Assembly: GCA_008508345.1 (NCBI GenBank)
Contig: QNGE01000999.1
Location: 1-64,000 of the forward strand
Reading direction: 5' to 3'
DNA from: Paragonimus westermani
Lineage: Eukaryota > Platyhelminthes > Trematoda > Plagiorchiida > Troglotrematidae
Length of the DNA: 64,000 nt
This document shows, in pieces, positions 52,366 through 63,087 of the stretch. Each line of letters starts with the position of its first letter. Within the stretch, counting starts at the first letter, position 1. The notes under the pieces were generated by a model. It searched no databases. It was given only the letters and a program-made list of their open reading frames with translations, and had not been told where the DNA came from. Position numbers and translations under genes: made by a program.

Positions 52366-52421
52366 CTCCAACAACAATGCCAGCTATCGCTCCAGCAGAT
52401 AAAACTTCTGTGCTAGAGCCT
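52366..52421 (-). CDS. Caspr/neurexin-IV-like receptor, juxtamembrane exon
   Basis: A 56-base exon: GSSTEVLSAGAIAGIVVG plus one base. It supplies the Ser/Thr-rich stalk and the first, Gly/Ala-rich part of the transmembrane helix, as seen just before the membrane in neurexins and Caspr proteins. The acceptor CTAAATTTTTCAG is strong (ends 52422, phase 2) and the donor is G|GTAACG at 52365 (phase 1). Both phases fit the neighbouring exons, giving an unbroken helix across the 15.5 kb intron. The frame stays open upstream to 52501 (GNVNILEPSNNYKTAFAKFF), so a longer exon from a weaker acceptor at 52502 cannot be excluded. Confidence 0.65.
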
Positions 52422-53045
52422 CTGAAAAATTTAGCGAACGCAGTTTTGTAGTTGTTACTAGGCTCTAGTATGTTAACATTTCCATTCATTATTACACGGA
52501 ACTATCATTTCAATTTGAGCGCTATTTGGAGACCTACAGGAAATCAACATTTCGGAGTAGTCAAACAAGATATTCATTGTAAAATTTTAATGGGATTGAC
52601 GAATACGTCTTTCATAAAGCTGCCCGAATGAAATTATATCGACGAGCACAGTGCGATAGGTTGTCACCCAGTCGTGTGGTTGGCATCCAACGGCAAAATA
52701 TTTGCATCGGTCTATTTATTCTTTGAATGATGCTTACAAATCAACATACAAGACAACACAATTTGAAAGTTGCTGCTGAGTTGGAGATTTGAAGATTTCT
52801 GTAGATGGTGGATGGAGCTAGAAGGTGACCTCTTTCGGGGTTTCCGTCCTCGAGACAAGAAATCTCCTGGCTAGTTACACATTACAGATTTGCTTGACTG
52901 TGCCACGGGATTGAAATGTGAAAAGGTCAAATGCACACATACTTCTATTATGTACATGAGTCTATGAATCGTAATGAAACTATATGGGCTACTCGACAGA
53001 CAAACACACGCACGCAACTGGTTAATGTAAAAAGCTAGGATTTAC

Positions 53046-53134
53046 CTAAGGAACTGAGATGCAATTTCAGGAGAACGTTGGACACAGGTGCCCTCGTACC
53101 ACCCAAAGTGTGCTTTTGCAGGACCATCCAGGCC
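53046..53134 (-). CDS. Caspr/neurexin-IV-like receptor, membrane-proximal ectodomain exon
   Basis: An 89-base segment between acceptor GATACGAGTTTACAG (ends 53135, phase 0) and a strong donor TTAG|GTAAAT at 53045 (phase 2). It reads GLDGPAKAHFGWYEGTCVQ then RSPEIASQFL. The split codon AG|A is completed by the 52421 exon in frame. The 30 residues contain one Cys and no complete domain; their position would be the end of the last ectodomain module before the stalk. The assignment rests mainly on splice-site quality and exact phase compatibility, not on sequence family. Upstream laminin-G/EGF exons were not found in the window. Confidence 0.55.
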
Positions 53135-53399
53135 CTGTAAACTCGTATCAAAAGGACGGGCTATGCTGTGCCTGATATCCGCTGGAATGAGTATTTGGTT
53201 TTAAGTAGTGGTCTGTGAGTGAGAAAGTAAATGGTTCAAAATCTTCGTAGTTATGAATATCAATATTAAGCTGCCTGTCCGTCTGCGACGTCCTCTGGAA
53301 GAAGGATCTTATTCGCGAAGTATGGTTCGACACTCATCCCCCAAACTTCTTTCGTTCCAAAAATAAAATTGTCTTTCTTTAGATTGGTAGGCTAAACTA

Positions 53400-54010
53400 C
53401 ATCTGTTTACCCTAAGTGAGGGTAATAGGGTGTTGTGCAGATTTCTGAGATACAATATATCGAAGATGTTAAACAGATAATCAAATAGAACCAGTGTATC
53501 ATTTATTTTTTCGACGTTTGCCTGAGTTTTGCAACCATGGCAGGTTAGCGTTGAAACGGTGTCAAGATCCATTTCACTATCATTAACCTTGAGCTGTACT
53601 CCGCCAAGAAAGTAAGGGAAGCTATGCTAATGTTCGATATGCATCACTTCGCACTGGCCGATATTGAACTTCATAATTTTTTTTCTGAGGAGACTGGCGA
53701 ATGGCACCAATATGGATTTGAACAACGTTAGCGCCACCGTTGCCGTGAAGATCAAGCCATACTCTGATGTCGCTTACAAACAACAGAATAGAGATACCCT
53801 ACAGAAGATTGGTCACTGACGAGGACAGAGCCCCGAAGAACTCTGTTGGGATTGAGTGGCCAACTCTCACACTGTGAGAGGAACTTGCTAAATAAGATTC
53901 AGGTCAGCGGGGAAAGTTGCTTTCAAATCCGTCACCGTTGAGTGTCCAGTGAAGTATAATGATTTACAGGATCAAAGGCCTTGAAAAGTCAAGATACACC
54001 ACTTCAGCCC
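53400..54010 (-). mobile_element. Decayed CR1-like LINE reverse transcriptase fragment
   Basis: On the - strand, 53999-53982 reads VYLDFS and, after a one-base deletion, KAFDPVNHY, the LDFSKAFD-V-H catalytic block of CR1/Jockey-type LINE reverse transcriptases. Further along, RGSV and then LLFVSDIRVWL (53800s) match the GVPQGSVLGPLLFLLFVNDI block. At 53674 MKFNIGQCEVMHIEH matches the LLPFNV-KCKVLH-G block, followed by a FLGGVQLKVND strand. Many indels and stops separate these pieces. Antisense frames at 53572-53148 belong to or run out of this relic. CR1-like elements are common in flukes. It sits in an intron of the Caspr-like gene, in the gene's own orientation. Confidence 0.7.
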
Positions 54011-56729
54011 TTTCGCCACTAGGAGGATTGAGGGTCCATGGGTCCACAGTTGACAGCAGATGTGTGTTGAGACTAGCTACGAAAATGCTGTGCGGCCACT
54101 CCGGTGATGAAAGATAACTAGAGAGGGTATCATATAATGTCATTTCGAAGATCTACCACGCAAATCATATGTGGGAATCGAACGGTATTTGCAAGCCTGG
54201 CTGCGATGTCAACCGTTGTGGACGGTGTTCGCATTAGCCGTTTTTTTGCCTTCGATCACCGTTTTTGAAGTGATGGTGTGTGCGCACACGTTACCTAATA
54301 GGGTGACAAAATGTGTTACCCCATGAGAAAAGATTAAATGTAGTATTTGGTCTAATCCGGACGACGTGGAATGAACTTTCAAAGCCTTGTTAACACAGCA
54401 CCACCCGTGGCATTAGCCACGGAAATCCTCCATGGATGTCAACCATGCTCACCGCTGAACAGTTCGGTATTGCCTGCAAACACAATGCTGTAGAAGCCAA
54501 GTAAAAGTTCAGAAGCCCCGTCGCCTTAGCTCAAAAAGCCCTGCGATTCGGTCAGCCGGGGCACACCAGCCTTATCAATTCGGGTGTCTGAGGCAAATTT
54601 GTTTGGACTTTCTCGGCCGTCGTCAATACACTGGGTCCGGCGTCTTCAAGATTCCAGCCGATTTCCCCGGGCTAGTTTGGTGGACCGATTTTGAAGTCCA
54701 GATGATGAGTATCTAGAGCCTCTGGTGTTTTAAACCAAGCCGATGGCATATATTTTATGCTGATCATCTTCACTGTCCTTGACAAGAGTTAGAACCACGG
54801 CCTACGGCGGTTGGTGAGGTGAGTGATATGGACTAATCTGTGGCCTCATGAATGCTATCAGTGAGTAGGACGCACATACCTTCAGCAGACATAAACCAGT
54901 AGGTTTGAGCCCGCGGAAATCAGCAGGGGATGCATCAGGCCAAATTGTCCTGATAACCTTGAGGACTCTTTTGGAACTGTTTCTCAGTGAATCAAGCTTT
55001 GTACCACAGATGAAGTTGAAGATCGTTACAGTGTGATCTTTTCAACCGAGCAGGACGATCATTATCACATTATCTATCAATAATTCCTTAGCGAAGACCA
55101 CCCAAGTTAGATAAAGGGGTCTTTGCACTATCTAGTATAGTCAGTGACATGTTCTGTGTAGCCAGGAACCGCAGGTGTGGTCGGGAATGAGCATGCTGAG
55201 CACTACTGAGGCTTCTGCGGGAACAGAACCGGAATTTACTGTGTGGGAGAATAAGGACATTCACTATTTAAGCACATGGGTTGCTTAAGGTGGATATAGA
55301 GTGTGGCCTGAACGGGGTTGCCATATCACATCCAAAACAGCGGCGAAAAAGACGATAACTTACGCCAACCAACCAACCATGCAGGTCGGAGAGTGCAGTG
55401 ACAAAAAGACAGATTCAAAAATAACAGTGAGCAGTGTGTTTGGCAGGGACCCGTCACGAAGAAGCTGCATACAAAAGAAAGCATCGCCATTCCCATCCAC
55501 TGTTTTATCGTTCCGAACAGCGAATGTGTCTCACGTATCAAGTCCAAGTTCTAGATGTTCTGGCGATGGCCACGACACACTATTCTTAATGGTAGATAAA
55601 TCGTTAGACGGAAAACAGCACAGAGTTCAGTTAGTTTTTTGGCCAGGCGTTGAGTGTTCCTACAAGCACGTTGGGCAGCTTTTACTTTGAAAGAATATCG
55701 GTTTCAGAAGGACGCCGGGCATGTCAGCGAATGTGCCGCAGACTCTGACTGGGGCGAGTGATATACGTTTATCTAGGACTGTAGGTTTATTGAGGAAACC
55801 ATTAACCAAATAGCTCGTATAGAGCAGTCAAAAGTGGATATGATGCTTTTGAAATCTGGCTGGGTCCGCTATGGGAAAGCCGAGGTACATGTGCAGCCAG
55901 TTCAGGGTTAGTCGCGTCAGTTTTCAAGGCCAGTGGTATAGAATTATGTGATAAAGAGCTGGGGCTCAGGGTGCGCATTGTTTTGCGAATTACATCTAAA
56001 TTTTTGAAATACGCAGGAATCATCCACCGAACTAAGTCGTTTCTCTGTTGTCGTCACACATATCTGACACATTTCTGATAATCATCTGATGAGAATCAAC
56101 AACCGCGATTATATAGTTGGTAGCCAGTTATCACAAAAGCGGCTCACTTCACGAAAGTCGCGATATACTGAACAGTCACCGTGAGAACCCACTTCAAAGG
56201 TTGCTAATGTAAAGGTACGGGTCAATGAACCAACGAATGAATGCCACCTAACAATTCTTCTGCAGTTGCCGTTCCAGATATGCAGTTGAAGGATGTTAAC
56301 GAACAAATGGGAGTAAGACGCGCACTGAAGAATTGCACCTATAAGGTCAGCAAACTCCCCAAATCCCGTTTGTAATTGACCTGTAGACTAGACTGAATAG
56401 AGCGAAAGGGTTGTGCCCAGTGCTTGTAATGTACCACACACAACACAAACGCCGTCCTCGTGAATTGTTGTTCTTATTGTTCCTGTGTTTTGCTGAGTGA
56501 CTGATTGTTGTGTTTTGGGACTGCTGCACGTAGTTACGTTGATCTACACACTCGTTTTCGTTCCAGCACGCCAGTACGCACCAAAGATTGTCCAGATCTT
56601 ATACGTATTGGACTAACTAGACTTCTCAGGTTCATAGTGCGCGTGCAACGAAAATACGTACCGGCCACCTTTTGTTTGCTCACTCTGAACAAAGCTTTTT
56701 TGTCAGGCATATGCTAAAATTAAAGCGGG
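54011..56729. other. GC-richer decayed sequence without a recognised gene
   Basis: The 54.0-54.8 kb part may be upstream RT/endonuclease debris of the LINE relic, but no block is clear. Frames at 55301-55690 (+), 55802-56023 (-) and 56109-56306 (-) were read. The last contains a possible small exon (acceptor TTTACATTAG, donor GTGAGC, ATFEVGSHGDCSVYRDF) that could belong to the receptor gene but cannot be confirmed. Confidence 0.35.
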
Positions 56730-57191
56730 ATGGTACTTTCTCTTGACCACAAATATCAGGCCACAATTCACGTTCTTGAGAACACGCTAGTGGTCCTGTT
56801 CTATGACGACGTTCGACTTGGCGGCACAACACTTAGTTTTAGTGACAAGCATACCATCAACCGGAGGAACGTGACGGTAACTGAACGTTAGCCTTAACTA
56901 ACGCATATGGCTCATCTGGTGTGATTAACGTAAACCAAGTTGGGTGATGCACACAAGCGCTGACAGCATCGTTGTGATGCGCGCAGATTTCGCAGGCTGG
57001 ACCCCCAGTGATGAGCACTGAAGTGTCGCAGTGCCCGATAAATTAGCATGGATTTTCCCTCAGGATCAACAACCGTCGTGGTCAAGTTGGATGCGGTACC
57101 ATTTGACCGCAGTCAGTGCACACTACAGATCTTGAGAGACACTCAGGAACCCGGAACCAAATCTTCGCGACGCATGATCACCCACACGTAG
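56730..57191 (+). other. Two short coding-looking frames, unrecognised
   Basis: An ATG frame 56730-56891 (53 residues; YQATIHVLENTLVVLFYDD, VRLGGTTLSFSDK) and another at 57048-57191 (47 residues; MDFPSGSTTVVVKLDAVPF, DRSQCTLQILRDTQEPG) are in the same orientation, with stops between. They have amphipathic strand patterns and look like broken pieces of one coding sequence. No family recognised. Confidence 0.25.
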
Positions 57192-57797
57192 AATCAGACA
57201 ACACAAGCCACAAATAGACTGTTCGAGAGATATACACTATGAGGAAATCATAGTAGCCAGGGCTAACGATTTACGTCGTGGTTAAAGCAAACTTCTAGGT
57301 CATACGAAACCAACAGTTCAGTGCACGAGCACAAGACAAAATAGCAGTGAAGTGGAAGAGTCTAGACCCAACAAAAAATAAACATCTGTCAAGAAATTTG
57401 TGCCGAGCGCAGAGTATGGAGAGATGTGATTATTTGATTCGGGTGAGAAAAAGTGGAAATCTGCAGAGTTCACTGTGTAACATTATGCTGGTCGACATTC
57501 TTTCTAGGTTGTTTTATTATTATTCTCATTTTTACTGATTTATAAAACTACTACACGAGGATCACGCCGCAGGATCAATCTGGCAGGATTCCGTTGGCTT
57601 GTCTCATTCGGTACGCGGTGGGCACATGCTCGTCTGGTGTATATTCACCAAAAACAGTGCGAAACAACTGTGTAATTAACGCATCTTTCAACTACGTGGC
57701 AAATTTAAAAATGTAAAAACATACTGGGCAAATAAGATCGAAAGCGTTTTCAAAAAGGCCACTAAGGGCGCGATTAACCAGCCCGGGAAATGACACC
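57192..57797. other. Flank of the gypsy insertion, nothing recognised
   Basis: No gene seen up to the 5' LTR. The frame at 57347-57538 (+) appears to be chance. Confidence 0.4.
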
Positions 57798-58096
57798 TGT
57801 AGCGACCCTTTTGTTTATTGCTAACTGCGTTGAAGTTACGGATAGCACTTATATTCTTCCTCCTCCCCACATTTTATACGCGCTTAAACGGTTGTTCGAA
57901 CGAGTATGGTTACCGGCACGTCACCCGCGCACTCGAACTTATCTGCTTCCGTGCCTGCTTGCTTGAAGTTTTGCTGTATTAAAGTTTTATATCGTTCTTC
58001 GCTCGCTATCGTCGATTTTACGTGTCGGCAATATATTTCTCGTCTATTCGTTGCGGTGTTCGTGGCTGACCGACCATAGCCCATCTGAACCTTACA
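57798..58096 (+). repeat. 5' LTR of the gypsy element
   Basis: 299 bases, TGTAGC...CTTACA, matching 62788-63087 end to end. It starts TG and ends CA as expected for an LTR. A TATTAAAG/TTTATA stretch near 57977-57990 could be the promoter region. Confidence 0.92.
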
Positions 58097-58099
58097 AAT

Positions 58100-58110
58100 T
58101 GGTGAGCCCG
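58100..58110 (+). promoter_or_regulatory. Primer binding site of the gypsy element
   Basis: TGGTGAGCCCG three bases after the 5' LTR. It would pair with the CCA end of a tRNA ending in TCACCA, as in tRNA-Trp, the primer reported for CsRn1-type elements. The tRNA identity is inferred. Confidence 0.6.
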
Positions 58111-58240
58111 TTTCGCATATTTATATCAGTGTATACCTAAGTTCAATTTTTCTCTCCCATCGTTACTTTTATGGTGCGAATATCGCGTATATTGCGCATA
58201 TATATAAATTTATATATGCGTTTTTATTCGCTCGGTCGCT

Positions 58241-59085
58241 ATGGACACTAAAGAGGTCATGTCCGAATTCTCGTCTTCGGTATGGTTGATCACACTAGCT
58301 GTCCGCGCTTTCAGGTATCTCGGTCCAGAGCTGTGGTTCGCTGTGCTGGAAATAGAGCTCAGCAATCGGCACATAACAAACGACTCGGACAAGTTTTGCG
58401 GCTTATACCGCGTCTTCTCCGAGATATGCTGACCGTGATTGGTGATATCTTGGGTCGACAACCGACCGTTATGAGTCCCCTAAGCAAATAATGCTTGATT
58501 TAAAACAGTCATACGGTAAAATGCGTTTGGAACAACTGTTTCAACGGCTACAGTTGGGGGACAGGAAGCCGTCGGTTCTTCTTCGAGAGATGCGACATGT
58601 AGTAGGCAAATCACAGTTGTCTGAATCGTTTTTGCAGGAGTTGTGGATACAAAGATTGCCTGAGTACACACAGGGGCTACTTTTCGTGTTACTCTGACGT
58701 TCGTTAAGTGACCTAGCGGTTTCCGCCGACGCAATACATGAGCGTTTCCGAGGCACAGGGCAGCAAGCAGTGGTTGGGCAAATGGTTAACTCGAACAGTC
58801 AGGCAAATAATTTGTTGTCCACGAAGGACGCCGAAATAGCAAGCTTGCGGAAATTATTAGGATGCCGTGAACGCGACCCTTCAGAAACAAACGCTGATAT
58901 AGCTCAGTTGCGTCATGAACTGGCTGATCTTGCTAGCATTCAACGTAACAGGTCACCATCTAGAATTCCTCCAACGCGCGCCCGATCACCGCTTGGACAA
59001 AAAACTGGCGGTGTATGTTAATGTCATAAGGTGTGTGGCGAAAACGCTAGACGATGCCGATTGCCATGTAGCCATCGTGCTAACA
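58241..59085 (+). pseudogene. gag of the gypsy element, broken
   Basis: Gag forms the particle. From ATG 58241 the frame contains YLGPELWFAVLEIELSNRHI, like the LW-F-VE--F---I--D block at the start of CsRn1 Gag. The next piece (58491-58697) has MRLEQLFQRLQLGDRKPS, LLREMRHVVG and FLQELWIQRLP, the conserved central Gag block. A third piece (58770-59021) has a charged coiled-coil-like stretch and an SPSRIPPTRARSP basic region. It ends in the CHCC knuckle at 59026-59070, with a TAA (59018-59020) between its first two cysteines. There are at least two frameshifts and one extra stop (58695). Confidence 0.75.
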
Positions 59086-59147
59086 AACGTTTAAACTAAT
59101 AGGCGTGTGTGTTCTAGCGACGACAGCCACAGGCCAAACAAACGGCA

Positions 59148-59345
59148 TTCGCCTTACTTCTGAGGGATTTAACCTCTAAAATGCTCTTTGCAATCGACAC
59201 ACGAGCGGAGGTTAGTGTCATCCCGCATTCAGTAATGGATGCGCGATCAGAATCCAGCACAACTGTCCAAGCTGCGAACGGTACACCCATTGGAACCTTC
59301 GGTCATCGGCTGTTGAATTTCAGTTTGGCCTTAGACGCGATTTTC
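59148..59345 (+). pseudogene. Aspartic protease of the gypsy element, catalytic motif altered
   Basis: Retroviral-type protease that would process the polyprotein. It reads LFAIDTRAEVSVIPHS, where the family has F-(V/I)DTGAEVSVIP. The glycine of the catalytic DTG triad is replaced by Arg (CGA codon). The frame then continues with AANGTPIGTFG, the flap-region block. A frameshift separates it from RT. Confidence 0.75.
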
Positions 59346-59358
59346 CCTGGGTTTTCAT

Positions 59359-60113
59359 GTGGCCGATATTCCTTTCCCTATCGATGGTATCGACTTTTTC
59401 CCACATTTCGACTTACTGGTCGACGCACGTCGATCGCGTCTGATCGATACCTCGACAAAGCTAAACGTTTGGGGCAAGCCTTCGAACGTGGCTGTGATCA
59501 GTCCTATGCTAGCCAATCCCTTAGTTCGCGAGCCTTACGGGGAACTTCTATCCGAATTCCCTCAACTGATCAGCCCCGCTAACGAACTACCTGCCGTGAC
59601 AACCGACGTCGCGCATCACGTTGCCACACGAGGGCCGCCAGCTCGAAGTCGTCCATGCCGCTTAGCTCCCGGTAAGCTCAAAATAGCCCGAGCCGAATTC
59701 GAGCATATGCTCCAACTCCGCATTATCCGTCCATCCAATAGTCCGTGGGCTTCGCCATTGCACATGGTGCCTAAAAAGACTGATAACGACTGGCGCCCGT
59801 GCGGCGACTATCGAGCGTTTAACAACGCAACCACTCCCGATAGGTATCCAATTCCCCACATTCAGGACTTGACGGCAAACCTGTCGGGAAAACAGATATT
59901 CACAAAAATCGACCTAGTGCGCGCTTACAACCAGATTCCTGTAGCCCCAAAAGACGTCCCAAATACAGCGGTCATAACACCATTCGGACTTTTAGAATTC
60001 TTACACATGCCTTTTGGTCTGGGCATAGGATCGGGCTTTCCAACGTTTTATTCACGACGTGTGTCGTGGACTGGACGGTGTTTATCTGTACTTAGATGGT
60101 ATCTTGGTGGTTA
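59359..60113 (+). pseudogene. Reverse transcriptase of the gypsy element, active site YLDG
   Basis: The frame contains the RT blocks ELLSEFPQLISP, IIRPSNSPWASPLHMVPKK, DWRPCGDYRAFNNATTPDRY, PIPHIQDLTANLSGK, FTKIDLVRAYNQIPV and TPFGLLEFLHMPFGL, all typical of Ty3/gypsy. The first catalytic Asp (KIDL) is retained. After a frameshift near 60030-60070 the catalytic box reads VYLYLDGILVV (60083-60112), with the second Asp of YLDD changed to Gly by one base (GAT to GGT). This predicts loss of polymerase activity apart from the frameshifts. Confidence 0.85.
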
Positions 60114-60142
60114 GCTCACCGCAGGAGAAACATTGAGTACAC

Positions 60143-61000
60143 TTGCGTTCATCATTCACCCGGTTGTCGCATCATGGGGTGACCATACACCTAGCTAAAT
60201 GCACTTTCGGAGCGTCGCGCGTGGCTTTTCAGGGTCACAGTATATCCGCGAACAGGATCGAACCTCTTCCCGACAAAGTACAGGCAATAGTGGACTACCC
60301 GGAGCCCACATCGTTCAAACAACTTCGCCGTTTTGATGACTTAGTGAATTTTTACCGTCGTTTCATCCCTAACTGTGCCCGTCTAATGAAACCGTTCACC
60401 GACCTACTCAGAGGTAAGGCACCTTCATTCTAATTCCCGACGGCTGCAAAAATGGCCTTCATTAATTTAAAAAGGTCTATCGCCGATATAGCATCGCAGT
60501 CGCTTCATCATCCAGTTGCTCCATTGGCACCGAGCGTGGATGCATCAGACGTGGCTGTAGGGTTGGTTCTGCAGCAGCAACTCGGTGCCCACTGGTGCCC
60601 ACTAGACTTTTCTCTCTGAACGGTTACAACCCAATGGGGCGCGGTATAGTGCTTTTGGGAAGGAGCTGTTAGCGGTATATCTCGGTATCCGCCATTTTCG
60701 ACATGTCCTTGAAGACAGGGACTTTATCATATTCACACACAACAATCCGCTAACGCACGCGTTACGCTCGACTACGGACAACTATTTTCCCAGAGGGACC
60801 AGACACCTGGATTATATCCCTCAGTTCACGACCGATATTCGTCATATTTCAGGTATTGCGAACCCAGTCTTCGATCTTCTCTCGCGCACTAATGCTGCAC
60901 CGAGCACGACAGAAAGCTCAGTAGAGCTGGCGGCAATCGCAGCCGCACAGGACAACGACCCAGAGATAGAACAACTCCGCCGGTCCAGTTTCCTTAGGTA
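60143..61000 (+). pseudogene. RT connection and RNase H of the gypsy element, broken
   Basis: The frame 60143-60433 carries LAKCTFGASRVAFQGHSIS and FKQLRRFDDLVNFYRRFIP, the standard RT thumb/connection blocks (KC-F----V-FLGH and L--FLG--NFYRRF). The RNase H part follows after a shift: PLAPSVDASDVAVGLVLQQQ (catalytic Asp block TDAS-AVGAVLQQ), then pieces ending HLDYIPQFTTDIRHISG (FT-DI-HI-G). A small duplication (GGTGCCCACT twice at 60582-60603) and stops interrupt it. Confidence 0.8.
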
Positions 61001-61013
61001 AGAAAGTGTTTTC

Positions 61014-62075
61014 ATGAAATCCTCCGGTGGTATGATTATTTGTGACACTTCACAAGGCATCCCTCGTTCGGTTATCCCATTGGCCTTCCACCGCCGAATT
61101 TTAAATACGCTGCACATGTCTCACCCTGGCATACGTACAGCAGTCAAAATGGTCATGCAGCGCTTCGTCTGGCGCAAAGCCGATCGCGACGTCCGCACAT
61201 GGGCGAAGGCGTGCATACACTGCCAGCAGTCTAAGATCCATCGTCACACGCGTACCACAGTGGAAAGTTTTGCAGCTCCCGATGAGCGTTTTTATCATGT
61301 ACATGTCGACCCGGTCGAACCCCTGCCAACTTCGGATGGGTATACTTACATTCTGACATGCGTAGACAGATTTACACGTTGACCAGAGGCTAAACCAATT
61401 CCGAATTGCTCGTCGAAAACCGTCGCAGAGCATTCTTGTAACGTTGAATCGCTCAGTTTGGTTGCCCTGCTGTAGTGACTACCGATCGCGGGTCACATTT
61501 TGACTTGGCCTTCACTTCACTCCTCGGAGCACTACGCTGTAGTAGAATTCGCACAACAGCTTACCACGCGGTAGCCAACAGGTTGGTTGAGCGTTTCCAT
61601 TGACAATTGAAAAGTTCACTATCCGCCAGCAACAACCCCTTATGGCACGAGGTTTTGCCACTAGTCTTGTTAGGTATCCGTAACACGCTGAAGGCAGACC
61701 TGCATACCACCCCCGCCCAGCTAATCTATGGGTGTTCCTTACGTTTACCCGGCGGGTTGGTTGCCCCACGGGTAACGGGAACTATCAACTTCGCGGATTA
61801 CGGCGAGCGGTTAGCCTAACACATGAGGCGACCCCGACTACTTCCACCGAGAGAACAGACGACGCCAACGTACGTACATCCTCGTCTGTCAACTTGTCCT
61901 CATGTTTTGGTCCGTGCGGTTACTCCTCGACGACCTTTGTACCCGCCGTATACCGGACCGTTCCGCGTACTCGCACGGTATGCTATGGCATTCGTGTTGG
62001 AACGCAATATTAAACACGAGGTCATCTCTATCGATAGACTGAAGACAGCGTTTATAGAGGTACCCGATAAGGAAA
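61014..62075 (+). pseudogene. Integrase of the gypsy element, broken
   Basis: The zinc-binding region reads FHRRILNTLHMSHPGIRTAV ... CIHC, the HHCC motif. The catalytic core keeps D (HVDPVEPLPTSDGYTY), the second D in TDRGSHFD (about 61481-61505) and the E in ANRLVERFH (about 61576-61600). The C-terminal part has GPFRVLARYAMAFVLE and VISIDRLKTAF, standard for this clade. It is broken by a TGA in place of Trp at 61381, a frameshift after it and a stop at 61602. A further in-frame PVRFADYVDV block at 62211-62240 marks the end of pol. Confidence 0.8.
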
Positions 62076-62240
62076 ATGGTTCGCAAGCAGCAACGCCCTC
62101 TTTGGGCGGTACACTACCTAAGGTTGGTACAGAATCGGTTTCAGATGCGACTCCGCCTGCCTCGACGGAGCCAAGCCACCAGAGCAGACGCGGGTGAGAT
62201 TTGCGGGGGCCAGTGCGATTCGCAGATTACGTGGACGTCC

Positions 62241-62787
62241 GCCGTGGCTAATTTTTGTTGTCACAATTCCTTACCAAGTTGATTTTAGATGGCCTGACCT
62301 ACAGCAGACTGTCGACGAGACGTTTTCTTTGGAAAAGCAAAAGAAAGCCGTATTTTGTTGGACATCATGGAATAAGAAATCTCGGTGAGGTTATCGTTTT
62401 CAGTTTGTGAGCACTGTACATTCTAGATACCTGGAATTAACCATCTACCATCTACATGGGACACTGAGGGCGTGCGTTGCAAAAAGACGCTGGAAAGCCC
62501 GAATTCATGTGAAGATTGCTTACGATGGACGTGAACAAGGCTACGGCCTTACTAGGCCGATCACAACGTGTCTGTTCTCAATTCCCCTTCTGCCTACAAC
62601 TACCAGCTGGTCCAACCATTCCCCCCAACCATTTTCAACTGTTTCCCCCCTTTCCACTGGACGTGGACGCGAGTTGTGTGGCAGGAATAAATTGGACAAT
62701 TCATGCTCGAGTCAACGGTTCCAGGTAACTGAAAAACTCTTACATTATGGGAGTCAACACTCTGGTTGTCTTCTAGCGGGGGATCTC
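62241..62787 (+). other. 3' untranslated part of the gypsy element with purine-rich tract
   Basis: No conserved domain between the end of pol and the 3' LTR. The purine-rich AGCGGGGGA at 62775-62783, four bases before the LTR, is the likely plus-strand primer site. Frames inside (62407-62973, 62516-62728) are treated as chance. Confidence 0.55.
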
Positions 62788-63087
62788 TGTAGCTACCCTT
62801 TTTGTTTGTTGCTAACTGCGTTGAAGTTACGGATAGCACTTATATTCTTTCTCCTCCCCACATTTTATATGCGCTTGAACGTTTGTTTGAACGAGTATGG
62901 TTACCGGCATGTCACCCGCGCACTCGAACATATCTGCTTCCGTGCCTGCTCGCTTGAAGTTTTGCTGTATTAAAGTTTTATATCGTTCTTCGCTCGCTCT
63001 CGTCGATTTTACGTGTCGGCAATATATTTCTCGTCTATTCGTTGCGGTGTTCGTGGCTGACCGACCATAGTCCATCTGAACTCTACA
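62788..63087 (+). repeat. 3' LTR of the gypsy element
   Basis: 300 bases, TGTAGC...CTCTACA, matching the 5' LTR with about a dozen substitutions and one single-base insertion. Confidence 0.92.

Larger units (their letters stand above)
57798..63087 (+). mobile_element. CsRn1-like Ty3/gypsy LTR retrotransposon, full length but inactive (5.29 kb)
   Basis: A complete element in the order 5' LTR, primer site, gag, protease, RT, RNase H, integrase, purine-rich tract, 3' LTR. The CHCC knuckle in Gag (C-H-K-V-C-G-E-N-A-x-x-C-x-x-P-C, about 59026-59070) instead of the usual CCHC, together with a TGGTGAGCCCG primer site, points to the CsRn1 clade known from liver flukes. The LTRs differ at about 13-15 of 300 positions by eye. 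Several frameshifts and stops break gag and pol, so the copy cannot act autonomously. The four bases before the 5' LTR (CACC) and after the 3' LTR (CATC) differ by one base and could be a decayed 4 bp target duplication. Confidence 0.9.

Noticed and set aside
53148..53572. Two - strand frames considered as receptor ectodomain exons
   Set aside because: They continue from clear LINE reverse-transcriptase blocks and show no laminin-G or EGF pattern.
58195..58220. AT-rich palindrome in the gypsy leader
   Set aside because: Only about 16 bases are perfectly symmetrical; this is expected in alternating TA sequence.
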